Assembly: GCF_000005505.3 (NCBI RefSeq)
Contig: NC_016132.3
Span: forward strand, 52,652,914-52,716,913
Length of the DNA stretch: 64,000 bases
Direction of reading: 5' to 3'
Source: Brachypodium distachyon
Lineage: Eukaryota; Streptophyta; Magnoliopsida; Poales; Poaceae
This document shows positions 35,701 through 48,116 of this stretch, piece by piece. The position numbers and the translations under genes are program-made. The number at the start of each line of letters is the position of its first letter. Position 1 is the first letter of the stretch. Under the pieces are notes generated by a model. That model was not told the DNA's origin, did no database searches, and was given only the letters and a program-made list of their open reading frames with translations.

Positions 35701-38700
35701 TGGCCTGGGAGGCTCACGCCGCCGCAGCCGCTCCCCGGTCAGCCATCGTCGCCGCGAAAATGCCGACTCCGCGCCATTGGCCCCGCTCGCTTCCTACGAG
35801 GCCCTGCCACCGCCGCCTCCGCTTCCAGCGCACGGCCCCCTGCCACAACGTCTGGACCTGGCCGCGGTGGCCTCGGCGCTGCTGCCACCTCCTCCGACTG
35901 CGCCCGTTCTGCCTCCCGCGTCGCCAGCCAAGTCCACGTCGCAGTCCAGCGAAGACCCTCTGGCGGAGCTGATGGCCTCGGAGCAGCTCGCTGACATCTG
36001 CTGGCCCCTGCGCGACATCGACCCCATGGCCTATGAGGTCGACGCGTTCTGCGACAAGGTGATGGCCTCGCCGCTTGCCTTCCCCGCGCTGGAGGCGGGA
36101 AAGTGTGGCCTCGGCCCGGGTAGGGCCTTCAGTCCCTCCCCGCTCGGCCTCCCCTCGCCGGGTTGCGGCGAGCATGCACCTGCTCGCGCTGACGTGGCCA
36201 CCGTCGTCACCGCGACCCCAGACTCGATGGCCTTCGACGACCTGGTTCGCTCCCTGTTCTCGGCTTCGCTGGCCTCGATCCTTGGGGCGTCTCCTCCTGC
36301 AACGGCTTCTGCAGTGGCCTCGGCCACCCTGCAGCGCAGCGCTCGTCAGGCCAGCAAGGTGTCGTCGACCCCGGTGGCTCAACGTGCTACGATCCGCCTC
36401 GCCAAGGAGCTCTCCGCCATCAACCAGGACGAGAAGGGCACGGACGCTGCGGCTGCCGCGCTTGTGCAGCGCTTCCGCGAGCCTCTCTCCACCGTCAACA
36501 TCGACGGTCTTGCTGTCCTCACCAGGGTCGACCGCGACGCACTCCACCGCGCCGCCACCAAGGCCTCAGCCGTCCGCGCCGCCACTACGGCGACTTAGTT
36601 TCCCATGTTTAGTTATCCTACTGTAGTTCGGCGCCGCCCGGCCTTCTGCTGGCTAGTACGCGCGTTATGCTGGGATGTGTGGTCCGTTCTTCTCCGACGA
36701 TCTTTTTGTGGCTGTTTGTTTAGGGATAGTCTCCTCATGTATGACTGGATGGAGTTATGTATTAGCTATTCTGCTCGTCGTCGATTTATTCAGAGTTCTT
36801 TTCTGTTTGCCAACGAGTGACAACATTTGCCAATTTTATGTTGGAATGTTCGCAGCCTGAACAATGCTACTCGTCGTTCTGCCATGTGTGAGATCGCGTC
36901 GGCATCAAATGCAGGCATCCTCTGTCTTCAGGAAACAAAGCTGGCTGCCTTCACCGACGCCTTCGCTGCGAGACTGCCGGCCCTTCTCGTCATTCGTGCA
37001 TTTGCCTGCCGGCTGATGGCACGAGAGGGGGCGCTGCCCTGCTCTGGAACCCCAACATTGTGTCCATCTCCAACCCGACGGTTCTTCGCTTTTCGATTAC
37101 CGCAACTGTCACCCTCCTCCACTCCCGGATCACCTTCATTCTCTCCACCGTGTACGGACCGGCAGACGAAGCCCTCAAGCCTGCTTTCCTCCAGGAGATG
37201 AAGGATATCTCCCCACGCCATCAGGAGCCCTGGATCATCGCCGGTGATTTCAACCTTATCTACGAGGCTCGCGACAAAAATAACCTCAATTTGTGCCGTC
37301 GCCTTATGGGCCAGTTTCGTGCGGCCATGGACTAGGCGGAAATTTTCGAGCTGCGCTGTGTCAACCGTCCTTTCTCGTGGAGCAGCGAGCGGGAGCAGCC
37401 AACTTTAGTTAAGCTCAATCGTATTTTTTGCAACGTCGCCTGGGATGTTCTGTTCTCGCCATGCGCCGTCCACGCCCTGTCCACTGCGCACTCTGACCTT
37501 TGCCCGCTCCTCCTCGCCAACTTCAGCATGCCGCCACGCAAGGCACGCTTCCGCTTCGGAAACTTCTGGCCCCGGCATTCTGGCTTCGGGGACGTCGTGC
37601 TTGCCGCCTGGAGCGAGGATGTGCAATCGATCAACCCTCTTCGCCGCCTCCAAGTCAAGCTGGGGCGGGCTGCCCGTGCACTGCGGTCTTGGAGCAAAGG
37701 CATCTTCAGCGACTCCCGATTCCAGTTGCACCTCGCGATGGAAATCGTTCTCCAATTAGACGTAGCTCAAGACTGCCGTCCTCTTTCGTCACTTGAGTTC
37801 CATCTTTGGCGTGCCCTCAAGGCGAGGATCCTGGGTCTCGCTGCCGTCGAGCGTGCTCGCAGACGGCAGGCATCTCGTCAGGTTTGGCTTAAAGAGGGCG
37901 ACGCCAATACCAAGTTTTTTCACATTAAGATCAATGTTAGACGTCGGAAAAAATTTCTGCACCAAATCACCTCCGACTCCAGTCTTCACCTCTCCCACCA
38001 CAACAAGGAGCTCGCCCTGCACCAACACTTCTCTTCTGTTCTGGTCTCCGACGATCATCACTCCCGCTCTATTGTGTGGGATGAGCTTCATATGCCGATG
38101 CTCGCTCCGGCAGGTATCGACAATCCGTTCACCTTGGCTGAAATCTGGGAGGCCGTCAAAGCCTCCCCTGCGGAGAAAGCTCCTGGCCCAGATGGCTTCA
38201 CCGGCACCTTCTACCACTCTTGTTGGGACATCATCAAGTTGGATATCCTTGCCGCCTTCAACCACCTCTTCCGACTTGCAGGGGGGAACTTTGCAACCCT
38301 CAACTCGGCCTTCATCTGTCTAATTCCAAAGAAAGTGCAGGTTCAAACGGTGCACGATCTACGGCCGATTAGCTTAATTCACTCTTTCGCCAAGTTGTTC
38401 TCCAAAGTGCTTGCCCTTCGCCTGGCGCCTCTCATGGGCGATCTCGTCTCCACCTCTCAGAGCGCCTTCCTTAAGTCCCGATGCATCCATGATAACTTCT
38501 TGTTCGCTAGAAACGCGGCACGGGCTCTTCACCGAAAAAAATAAGCCGGCTCTCCTTGTAAAGCTCGACTTCGCCAAGGCCTTCGACTCCGTCTCTTGGG
38601 GTTACCTCCTCGAGCTCCTTCAGCGCATTGGCTTCCCTGCGCGCTGGCGAGACTGGATCTCACTTCTTCTGTCTACGGCTTCCTCCTTCGTGCTTCTCAA

Positions 38701-40652
38701 CGGCACCACCGGTTCCTCGATCCCTCACCGGCGTGGGCTCCGACAAGGAGACCCCTTGTCGCCGCTCCTCTTCATTCTCGCGATTGATCCCCTATAGCGC
38801 CTCCTCCATCGTGCCACCGAGTTAGGGATGCTCTCACCCCTGCCACTGCGCGAGGTCTCCCCTCGCTCTAGCCTATACGCCGACGACGCCATCATCTTCA
38901 TCAACCCCATTCGCGATGAGATTGCTACTCTTCTGCGTATCCTCTCTGAGTTTGGCCTCGCTACGGGACTCCGCATCAACGCCAACAAGTGCTCCATCGC
39001 TGCAATTAGATGTAGCGGCATCGACATGGACCACGTCCTCCAGCCTTTCTCCGGCGAGTGGTCTTCTTTCCCGATTCGCTACCTCGGTCTTCCTCTGTCC
39101 CTTGGTCGAACATGGTTAGCTCACCTGCAGCATATCATTGATCGTGCCCGTGCTCGCCTCGCGGGATGGCGTGGCAGATGGATCAACGCCGGCGGCCGCA
39201 AAGCGCTCTGCTCTTTTGTTCTCAGCACCCTCCCCACTTACGCCATGACCGCGCTCAAACTTCCGAAAAAATTCATCGTTTCTCTAGACAAGATCAGGCG
39301 CCGCTTCATCTGGGGAATAGAGGAGAATGATTTGGTGGGCGGCAAGTGCAAGATTAGCTGGAAAAAAGCTTGTTCTCCGCTTGACCGTGGTGGGCTTGGC
39401 TTGTTAAACCTCGAACCCTTTGGTCGCCCCCTTCGCCTCCGATGGCTCTGGCTCGAATGGCGTGCTCCAGAGCGGCCTTGGGTGGGCATGCAAACGCCTT
39501 GCGATGCCACGGACCATGACCTCTTCGTTGCGGCTACTCGTGTCTCCATCTGTGATGGCAACACGTCTAAGTTCTGACACTCCAACTGGCTTGGCGGACG
39601 CCCCCTCCGTCTGTCCTTTCCCCTACTGTTTGCGCATGCACGACGCAAAGGGCGGACCGTCTCAGAGGCTCTCAATGGCTCCAAATGGGTGGATGACCTG
39701 CGCCATGACCTGTCCACCCAGCTCCTTCTCGAGTTCATCCAGGCATGGTCTATGCTCCAGCACGCCGACATCCTCCTCCTCCCTGGCGTGCCCGACACCA
39801 TCCGCTGGACTATCACCGCCGATGGATGCTACTCCGCCCGCTCTGCCTACAGACTGCACTTCGAGGGCCACGTCCGCTTGAACCACGAGCGCAATGTCTG
39901 GCGTGTTTGGGCACCCCCGAAACTCAAATTTTTTGCTTGGCTTCTCCTCCACGGTCGCCTTTGGTGCGCCGACCGTCTCCAGCGCAGGGGCTGGCCCAAC
40001 GACTACTTTTGCGCCCTTTGTCGCCGCAACTTAGAAACCTCGCATCACTTGTTCGTCGAGTTGCCTGGTGCCCGGCAGATCTGGTGCGAGGTGGCTCTCT
40101 GGCCCAACTGTTCCGGCATCACCACCGCTATTTGCCATTCTTCGGCTTCCATTGACTCCTTCTACGAGAGGATGATCTCGGCCACTCAGAGCAAACACCG
40201 CCAAGGGATCAAATCCATGTTCATCCTTATCTGTTGGGCCATATGGCGCGAGCGCAACTCCAGGGTGTTCAACGACAAGGAAATTTCGTTTCGCCAGATT
40301 TGTTGTTTCATTAAGGATGAGGCCCGCGAGTGGGCTTTCGCGAGCACCAAGGCCCTTAGGAAGTTACTTTGGGACCCACCTTAATTTTCTTAGCCTTTCC
40401 ACGCCCCGGGTTTTCTTTCCTTTTTTCTTACTCATTTGCCTCAGGGCGGCCCTGTAATTATTCCCTCTGCTAATACATCGAAAGCCAGCGTTTGCTGGAC
40501 CTTTCAAAAAAAATGTTGTTTTGCACATTTCATTGCGCATACATTATTGTGTTCTGCGAGACATGGTTAATTGGTTTTCTGTTGTGATCCAGAGGAATCC
40601 ACGAGAGCTGGTTATTGTTGTACTTGCCATTTGTGTTGCACTATGGTTCTGA
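32721..40652 (+). CDS. GILT-type lysosomal thiol reductase with LINE in its last intron
   Basis: Six exons: 32721-32975, 33091-33156, 33381-33521, 33608-33700, 33806-33922 and 40593-40652, giving 243 residues with GT-AG joins in frame. A signal peptide covers about residues 1-27. The active-site CPFC is at 41-44 in [12 protein letters not shown]. The GILT signature runs from Cys84 to Cys99 ([16 protein letters not shown]). [12 protein letters not shown] is the conserved late motif. GILT enzymes reduce protein disulfides in acidic, lysosome- or vacuole-like compartments. In plants they are little studied. The last exon encodes a short basic stretch and a hydrophobic tail ([14 protein letters not shown]), which could be a membrane or GPI-type signal. 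The last intron is about 6.7 kb because it carries a full-length LINE; without it, it would be about 130 bp. All exons look intact. Whether the long intron is still spliced correctly is unknown. Confidence 0.85.
33972..33986. repeat. Target-site duplication, left copy (LINE in GILT)
   Basis: ATGTTGTTTTGCACA is repeated exactly at 40513-40527, on the other side of the LINE. Perfect identity over 15 bp suggests a fairly recent insertion. Confidence 0.95.
34121..36598 (+). pseudogene. LINE ORF1 (nucleic-acid-binding protein), one in-frame stop
   Basis: The frame is open for about 825 codons except for one TAG at 35495-35497. The Ser/Pro/Arg-rich N-terminus is followed by two zinc knuckles: Cys142-Cys145-His150-Cys155 (CX2CX4HX4C) and Cys161-Cys164-His169-Cys177 (CX2CX4HX7C). 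A DUF4283-like region follows, with [19 protein letters not shown] and [21 protein letters not shown] Pro-rich C-terminal half ends in [14 protein letters not shown]. In plant LINEs ORF1 packages element RNA. A single nonsense change is the only defect seen. Confidence 0.85.
36821..40384 (+). pseudogene. LINE ORF2 (endonuclease and reverse transcriptase), degraded
   Basis: The order is an APE-type endonuclease ([30 protein letters not shown]), reverse transcriptase ([52 protein letters not shown], and YADD near 38880), then a zf-RVT domain ([30 protein letters not shown]). Breaks: a frameshift near 37040, a TAG at about 37333, a frameshift near 38540 in a run of seven A, a TAG near 38796 and a TGA near 39576. 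No RNase H domain was seen. The region before the first recognisable motif has no ATG in frame. Confidence 0.9.
40484..40509 (+). other. Hairpin at the LINE 3' end
   Basis: GAAAGCCAGC, loop GTTT, then GCTGG-AC-CTTTC forms a stem of about ten pairs with a two-base bulge, immediately before the poly(A). It may be the RNA feature recognised by the element's reverse transcriptase. Confidence 0.6.
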
Positions 40653-41402
40653 AGCGCCAGTGCGTCAAGATGAAGTCATACTTTTCAGAGGCGGATCAAG
40701 CCAGTAAACTACTTCTAACAAATAGCAGTAATAGTGTAACACCATACAAAAACAGGAAATTGTACATGTCCTTATAGTTATCTTTTTTTTCCTTTTTGCT
40801 TCACGGCAAAAATGTTCTCCTCTCTATCTTTCACAACATGAAGACATAGGGGGGCTAAGCAAGAACATTCTTGGAGACTGTTGAATGAGTCGAATACATG
40901 ATAAATTTAAAGTTTGTTTGTTTCTCGACTAAATTGTTTTTGACAAAATTGTTAACATTGCCTTTTGTTGCTAAAAAACTACAACCAAAATAAACAACAA
41001 TGGTCTTATTTTGGATCGAAGCTCTTGTTCGTTCAGGAATCAGATCTAAATGTCAACTGCCTGCAAAGTTTCGCGACAAACAGACATGACTATAGTACTA
41101 CTACTAACTTGAAAATAAATAGAGATTTTTTTTAAAAAAACACTAAATAAAGAAGAACTTAGCTTAGAGAGAGAGAGACAGAGAGCTTCAAAAACAAACA
41201 GGGCAGACTAGATTAACCGAAAATCTGAAACCAAAACCTCCCGGCTCCCGTGGCACGGCGCATTGCGCTTATTGCGCATGCCTCGGGCTCGGCTCCTTCC
41301 CCGGCCACGGCAGCCGTCGCCGCCGTTCCCCCAGATCTATACCTGCCCCTTCCCGCTCCGTTTCTGAAACTCACCCTTCTCGCTCTTCTACGGGAAGCAG
41401 AA
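40653..41402. other. Intergenic, GILT 3' flank and methyltransferase promoter
   Basis: AT-rich up to about 41160, then a GA-rich run (AGAGAGAGAGAC) typical of grass 5' leaders, then GC-rich leader sequence. No additional gene was seen. Confidence 0.5.
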
Positions 41403-44400
41403 ATGGCCATCTCCTCCGCCCTCTCCTTCCTCTCCGATCGCAAGCGCCCCATCGCGATTGCCGTCATCCTCTTCATTCTCCTCTCCTCCCTCTTCCTCCT
41501 CCTCAGCCCTGCCCCATCCGCCCTCCCTTTCTTCTACTCCCCCACCGCCCGCTTCTCCTCCTCTTTCTCCCCGATCGCCGCTTCAGCGCCGCCCCAAACC
41601 CCAATTCCCGTCTCCGCTGATGCATCTCCGCCCCAAACCCCAGTGGGCGCATTTGGCGGGAGCGGCAGCAACTCCGCTGATCCACCCCCAGCGGACACGG
41701 CTGCTCCTCACGGCGATGCCACCGCCGCCGCTGTCCACCTCCACCAACCAGACCACAGCCCACCGCCTCCTGCCGCTGCCGAAGTGAGTGCGTCGGTCGA
41801 CAAAAAGGAGATCGCCACCGTCGTCTCGGGCGAACGAGGTGGAGACGAGGGAGGTGAAGGCGGCGGCGCGGGGGCGGAGGAGGTGCTGTCGTGGGATTTG
41901 TGCGAGGTGGGGAAGCGGGTGGAGCCTGCGGACTACATACCGTGTCTGGACAACGTGAAGGCGGTCAAGGCACTCAAGTCGACGCGGCACATGGAGCACC
42001 GGGAGCGGCACTGCCCCACGGAGCCGCGGCCGAGGTGCCTGGTGCCGCTCCCCGCGGGGTACCGGCTTCCCCTGCCGTGGCCGCGCAGCCGTGACATGGT
42101 GAGGACGCCTGCTTGTCTTCTTCGGTAAGCGAGGAAGCTGTTTTTCTGTTTGTTTGTCTATTCCACGATGCAGTAGCTGTTATAATTTAATATTGCCAAT
42201 CTGTGGTCTTATGCTCTGGTTAAGAGGTACTAGTGTTGTGCTGTGTGGTTTGCTAGTGGGTTGATCGTAGGGCCAAAATTAGCATGTTTAAAGTTTAGGC
42301 ATCTTTGAAACAGAATAACTAGTGCAGAAATTGGTCGATTTCTAGTTCGGCCTTTTATCACTGAACTCATCTGCACAGCAGAACCAGGAAAGCATAATAA
42401 AGAACTCTGGTTGCATTGTACCCTACTCCAATCTTATTACTGTGCCTATGATTAGTTTCAAACCGGGAGTGGTGTATATCTAAATGGAAAAATCTATAGA
42501 AGCACCCTTTTAAATCAGTTCTCACGAAGGACCCTTCGGCACATTGTTATAACTTATATGAGCATCCATTAGATGGATTTCGTGCATTAATGCTGATGCC
42601 TTTTCTGTAAATACGCACTTTGGTACTGATGCTTCTGAGTCTCAAACTCGCAATAAGCTAAAGTGAGCTTTGTATATAACATGGGTTGCCACATTCCCTT
42701 TCAGATTTGGTATAACAACGTTCCTCACCCAAAGTTAGTGGAATACAAGAAGGACCAGAACTGGGTTAGGAAGTCTGGTAATTATTTTGTTTTCCCTGGA
42801 GGTGGAACTCAATTTAAAGCAGGTGTGACTAGATACATTCGATTCATTGAACAGGTACATGTTACCTTGTGCCCATTATATGCTTTTGAACTCGTTGATT
42901 TTCATAAAACTTGCATAACATTCATGATTATCAATCTATTCATGCACCTTCATGGTGCTAACTTTAAGACGACTCCACACCCTAATTTCATTATTTCTGT
43001 GATACGTTCCCAAGTTTAGCATCAAAGACATGGTGTGATTGTGATAATCGTTGCAAGTCGGCATTTTGTGACTTCCATTTGCTAATGCCGTGGCTCATGT
43101 TTTATTTGCTATAATTCACCACTTGCATTCATATTTTTTCAATAGATCATGCCACAAATTAACTGGGGAACTCATACAAGAACTGTGCTGGATGTTGGAT
43201 GTGGTGTTGCCAGCTTTGGTGGATACTTGCTTGACAGGAATGTCATTACTATGTCTTTTGCCCCAAAAGATGAGCATGAAGCTCAGATACAATTTGCGCT
43301 CGAGCGGGGAATTCCAGCATTGTTGGCAGCCATTGGAACACAAAAACTTCCGTTCCCTGATAATGCATTTGATGTGATCCATTGTGCAAGGTGTAGGGTT
43401 CACTGGTATGCTGATGGCAAGTACTTCAAACCATTCCTGCAATTTATTCTTATAGTTCTGCTCCTATTGATATTTAAATACCACTATTCTTCAGGGAAAG
43501 GAATCTGCTCCTAGGATCATATTAACCTGTGTTTTGTTTTTGTGAACTTTGAAAAAATTAATAGATGTAGAGCATGTTGGCATATGTACACATGCAACTT
43601 TTGTGCAAAAATATGATCAATGATCATATATGCACTGTACAGAAATACAAAACACACATCTTATGAAACTCAAGAGTTAAGTCTGTTTCTTCCGCCATTT
43701 TTTTTCAGTGCCATATGATTGTGTTTTTTGCACAAATTGTTGCATGTCCACGTATTCCTACATGTTCTAAATATTAAGTACATATGATTCCAGGAGAATA
43801 AAATCCACTAAATTTGTTCACTTGCGTTTTTAGTCACACACACATTTTTAGTTTTTATAAGATTTAATATTTTGTGGGCATACAGGTGGAAAACCATTGT
43901 TGGAGCTCAATAGAGTACTCAGACCTGGAGGATATTACATCTGGTCTGCGACACCTGTCTATCGTCGTGGCAAAAGAGATGAAGAGGACTGGAATGGTTA
44001 GTCTACAGCCAAGTTGTATTTATTTGATGTGATCCATTGTGCATGATGTAGGGTCTACTCTGTCCTTATGTACTCCCTCAATTATAAGGCGTCCAGGCCC
44101 CAGGCATTTCGAGATTCAACTTTGACCATCAATACCACTAAATTGTAGGTTATGTTCCACAAAAATTATACCATTGAATTCATATTCTAAAAAGTTTCTA
44201 ATGGTACGATTTTTGTGGTGAATAACTTATAAAAGTGTCTAATTCAAGGAGGCTTTATAATTTGGAAAGGACGGACTAGTAGATCTCCACCATTATAATC
44301 TGGGTTCACCATGATCAACAAAACATATAATTTTAGCCTATATGGACGAATGTGGTGGTTTCTCTTTGTATTGTTTGAATAATATAGTAGATGATTAGAA

Positions 44401-46489
44401 GAGAAGACATTCCACTGCTAATCATCTCTTGAGTTGTGATAAGTGGTAGCTTAAAAAACAGACATAACATCCGTAGTCAATCGCATAGATTCACGTGCAT
44501 TACTACCGTGTATATTTGTCCTTAGGTAAAAAACCCAGTATAGTTTGCAATTTTGCATACTTTCTTTAATTTTTGGAGATCAACCCCTTTTTGCTAATTG
44601 GAATTTGTGTTCAACTTCTGGCAGCGATGGTTACTCTGACTAAATCGATTTGCTGGAGGACAGTTGTCAAATCTAAGGATGTTAACAAGATTGGTGTTGT
44701 TATTTACCAAAAGCCAGTCTCAAATTCTTGCTACATTGAGAGGAAAAATAATGAACCACCTCTATGCACAGCAAGAGATGACCATTCTCCTTGGTACATT
44801 TTCTTCAAATGCTCTTTTGTTATATCACATCCAGTTCAGATTTGTAATTTGTACTAGATATAATCAGCAGTGTATAGGACAATTCTGTTTGGACAGATTT
44901 CTGCATAGGTGGGGCACCTATGGTTTGTGCATCTGACATGGCTACGGATATAATTATAGGCACCAGATAATATTTATAGTATGTTTTTTATGCCAGATAT
45001 ACTAATGTTCCAATATTTCCTCTTCAGGTATACTCCTCTGGATAGTTGCCTCTTGTTGCCTGTTGTGTCAAGTTCAGGTGAAGGAAATGGTTGGCCCATT
45101 TCCTGGCCTGAAAGGCTTAACATGCGATATCCATCTAGATCTGATAATTCTTCTACTCAGTTTTCGCAAGAGAAAATCGACTCTGATACAAAGCAATGGA
45201 GTGGCCTTGTTTCCGAAGTATATTTCAGCGGCTTTGCAATTGATTGGTCTAGTATTCGCAATGTTATGGACATGAATGCTGGTTTTGGAGGGTAAGAATC
45301 ATTAATTTGATCTTGTGTGTAGTAGACTTTATTATTACATACGAAATGGCAATATCTTTTAAGCTTTTAGTGCTTCTGCTCGATCGTGTTGAAGTTGTGT
45401 GTCCTTTATTTCAAGAATACTTTTAGGCTGTTAGTTTGTTTTTGCCCTGACTATTGATGTCTAGAGTTAAGGGACTGTATCCAGCTCTTAGCCTTCCTTC
45501 CCCAGAAAAAATATATTGGCCTTGTTTGTAGCAGTAGTAGACTTCTTCATTAGTATTGCGTAAGTCATGACACTATGTCCAAATTTTCAGTGCTTCTGCT
45601 TGATCCCTTTGACTCTGTCCTTTATTTCCTGATTACTGTGTGATTATTAGTTGGTTCGTGTCCTCATTAGTGATGTGTGAAGTTCAGGTACTGGGTCCAG
45701 TACTTAGCCTTCTTTCTCGAGCAGCTTTTGGTTGTAGAAGACAGAAACAGATTGTTGTTTAATGGCTTTCAACAATCAAATTTAAGATAGTGTAGCCAGT
45801 TGCTCTTTACTAGCTCATCGAAATTACTCCTCTATCTTTAAAGCATATATGATATGTTTGCATGATTCCTAATTTCCTCTTGCTATATTGCATTTGCTTT
45901 AGGTTCTTTTAACTGTTCCTTTTCTTAATAATCATCACTTTATGTAGATGTTATGTTTCATGTAATATATTCATCAAGGTTGCAATGTTAAACAGATTTG
46001 CAGCATCACTCATTGATCGACCTCTCTGGGTTATGAACGTTGTACCCTTTGATCAGCCAGATACCTTGCCTATCATTTTTAACAGAGGTTTGATTGGGGT
46101 ATATCATGACTGGTGTGAATCTTTTAATACATATCCACGAACCTACGATCTTCTTCAAATGAGCTATCTCCTTCAGAGCCTCACAAATAGGTAAACAAGC
46201 TTGCCTTGAGTAAGGACTGCTGGTCCTGTTCACATTATGACATTCTCTTCTATGCTAAAGATACCAAACTTATTTATGCTTTTGTTTTAGGTGTGATATT
46301 ATTGAAGTAGCAGCGGAAATTGACAGGATACTTAGACCTGGTAGATGGTTTGTGTTACATGACACTATAGGAGTGATTAGAAAAATGGACCAAGTTCTTC
46401 GCTCTTTGCATTACAAGACTGCAATTGTGAAGCAGCAACTTCTTGTTGCCCGGAAGAGTTTCTGGCGCCCTGGCAGTACAGGTTCTTAG
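41403..46489 (+). CDS. Golgi-type DUF248 putative methyltransferase (PMT family)
   Basis: Eight exons: 41403-42098, 42705-42854, 43146-43416, 43886-43996, 44625-44793, 45028-45291, 45996-46190 and 46291-46489, giving 684 residues. A type II membrane anchor sits at about 17-35, followed by a Pro/Ala-rich stem, then the DUF248 domain: [58 protein letters not shown], the SAM-binding [43 protein letters not shown] and a second half with [15 protein letters not shown] and RILRPGRWF. Family members are Golgi proteins thought to methylate pectin or other wall glycans; QUA2 and QUA3 are examples. Intron 3 uses a GC donor (GATG|GCAAGT). Intron 4 carries a MITE. All motifs are intact. The subgroup resembles PMT11/12/23, which is inference. 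Confidence 0.92.
44073..44279 (+). mobile_element. Stowaway-like MITE in a methyltransferase intron
   Basis: It starts CTCCCTCAATTATAAGGC and ends TTATAATTTGGAAAGGACGG, flanked by TA. Internal blocks (GATTCAACTTTGACCATC and a TATACCATTGAATTCATAT-like stretch) match the element at 49518-49756, so both belong to one family. Confidence 0.72.
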
Positions 46490-48105
46490 TTGTGGCTATT
46501 CCTGCTTCTCCTTAGTTGATTGGTAAACAAAATGACAACCTTTCGATAAATTTTGATTTCATTGATTCTTCATATAGCATAGATGACAGTCGGTAGTTCC
46601 CATGACATGGATTGGCTTATCGAACTTTTCTCGGTTCGTTTGCAGATAGTGCAACTTTTCCTTTGATTTTGCTGAGTAGCAAATAGCTTAGTGCTAACAA
46701 GTTTGTGAATGCTGGAGTATGGAAGGGTTTCTTGTAAGACTATGCTTCGCTGATTTTGTATTTTCAGTAATAAGTCTCTTTTGCCCACATTCATCTGTCT
46801 TTCTTCATCACTTATGGCTAAAACTGTTCTCTTCTATTTCCAGTACCATGGTCGCCACCTGTGCCGGGGCGAAATCTAGAGAGGAAAGGACCCGGTGTCC
46901 TTGTATCAATCACACATATTTCTGACTTGGTGTTTGGTGTCACACACTAAAGATAGATGAAATACATCAAAGCAATTTTTTTGGACGCGGTGTTCTGCGC
47001 ATCCTGTTAGGTAAACCTAGGTACATCCCTATGCCTGCCATGGTCGTTCCCCCTCTACTATCAGGCCCCATCCATTTACTTTGTTGCTGAAATGCCTGGT
47101 CGACTCTACTCCTCATCGCTAAGGTTGATTCCTTGCTAGAGTGGCCAATTTCCGTGACATAAAATTCATATCATGAATATAAATTTATATGACACAAATT
47201 TGATGCCAATAGATTCATATTAAAACAAAATACTTACATATGAGTGTTTTTATCACATCACATAAGCATAAACACCATATGAACAGACTATAATTGTTTT
47301 CAAAGGCTTGTGTGTTATTACCCTGCATATCCCCCCAGCTTACCTATCCTCGTTGTCTATCCCTAAAAACTTCGAATATCACCAAATTTGTGCTAATTTT
47401 GTGCTCCACCAGCTTACCAATTCTATTTGTTGTACTACATTTTTTGGGTAATTACATATCTTTCTCTCTCCCGTACCCAAAATATACCAAATCGAAGTGC
47501 CATTGGGTAAAACCTGAAATAAGCGGGTCGTGAAATTTCCATGCCGCCTCGGCTGCCACTTTCGTTGAGTTCGGTCGTCGAGACATTGCCCAGCCATCGT
47601 GGACACAACTTCGGTGAAGTACTTCACCCGACTTCCTATAGCTGACATGTGGGCCAATGTGGTGTGGAACCAACATATCAGTCACCGAAAGTCACGAATC
47701 CTTGTCCCGCCATCGCCAGCTCACCTGGTCTCCCTGTCGTGCCTCCCCACGTGCTCGGCAGAGGCCGACATGCTCCGCGGCTGCAAAACCCTAGCCCGCC
47801 GCTGCGACGCCATTCTTGGCAGTCTTGAGCACGCTCACGCTTCTTGCCACCATGCGATGCACGGTGGCCCTCCATACCTACTCTGGCCCCGCGCACAGCC
47901 TCCGGTGCCCTCGAGCGGCGCCTAATGCAGATGACGCCCCGCTCTATCATCGCGAGCACGGTAGGGGCTTGATCCCCTGCTCGTGCTGCCACGCCTCCGT
48001 GCTGTCAATTCTGGCCGGCATCCGAGCTTCTCCACCCCCGCCTTGCGCTTCTACCATTGCTATTGAATCCAAGCAGATTCAAGGTCAACGCACTCCAGGT
48101 GGTGT
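46490..48105. other. Intergenic, methyltransferase 3' flank
   Basis: The first few hundred bases are probably the 3' untranslated region. A GC-rich patch at about 47690-48060 has open frames on both strands but no recognisable domain; it could be an old gene fragment. Confidence 0.4.
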
Positions 48106-48116
48106 TCGATCACATT

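Larger units (their letters stand above)
33987..40512 (+). mobile_element. Full-length L1-type LINE retrotransposon
   Basis: The element is 6.5 kb and has two open-frame regions, a 3' hairpin, a 7-base poly(A) and a perfect 15-bp target duplication (33972-33986 and 40513-40527). It lies in the same orientation as the host GILT gene, inside its last intron. ORF1 has one in-frame stop. ORF2 has several stops and frameshifts, so the copy cannot move by itself. Confidence 0.96.

Noticed and set aside
33970..36547. Two long minus-strand frames of over 270 residues in the LINE
   Set aside because: They oppose ORF1, which carries the zinc knuckles and is in the right order before ORF2.
47690..48060. 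GC-rich patch with open frames on both strands
   Set aside because: No start context, no domain and no clear intron structure; could be an old gene fragment but nothing supports it.
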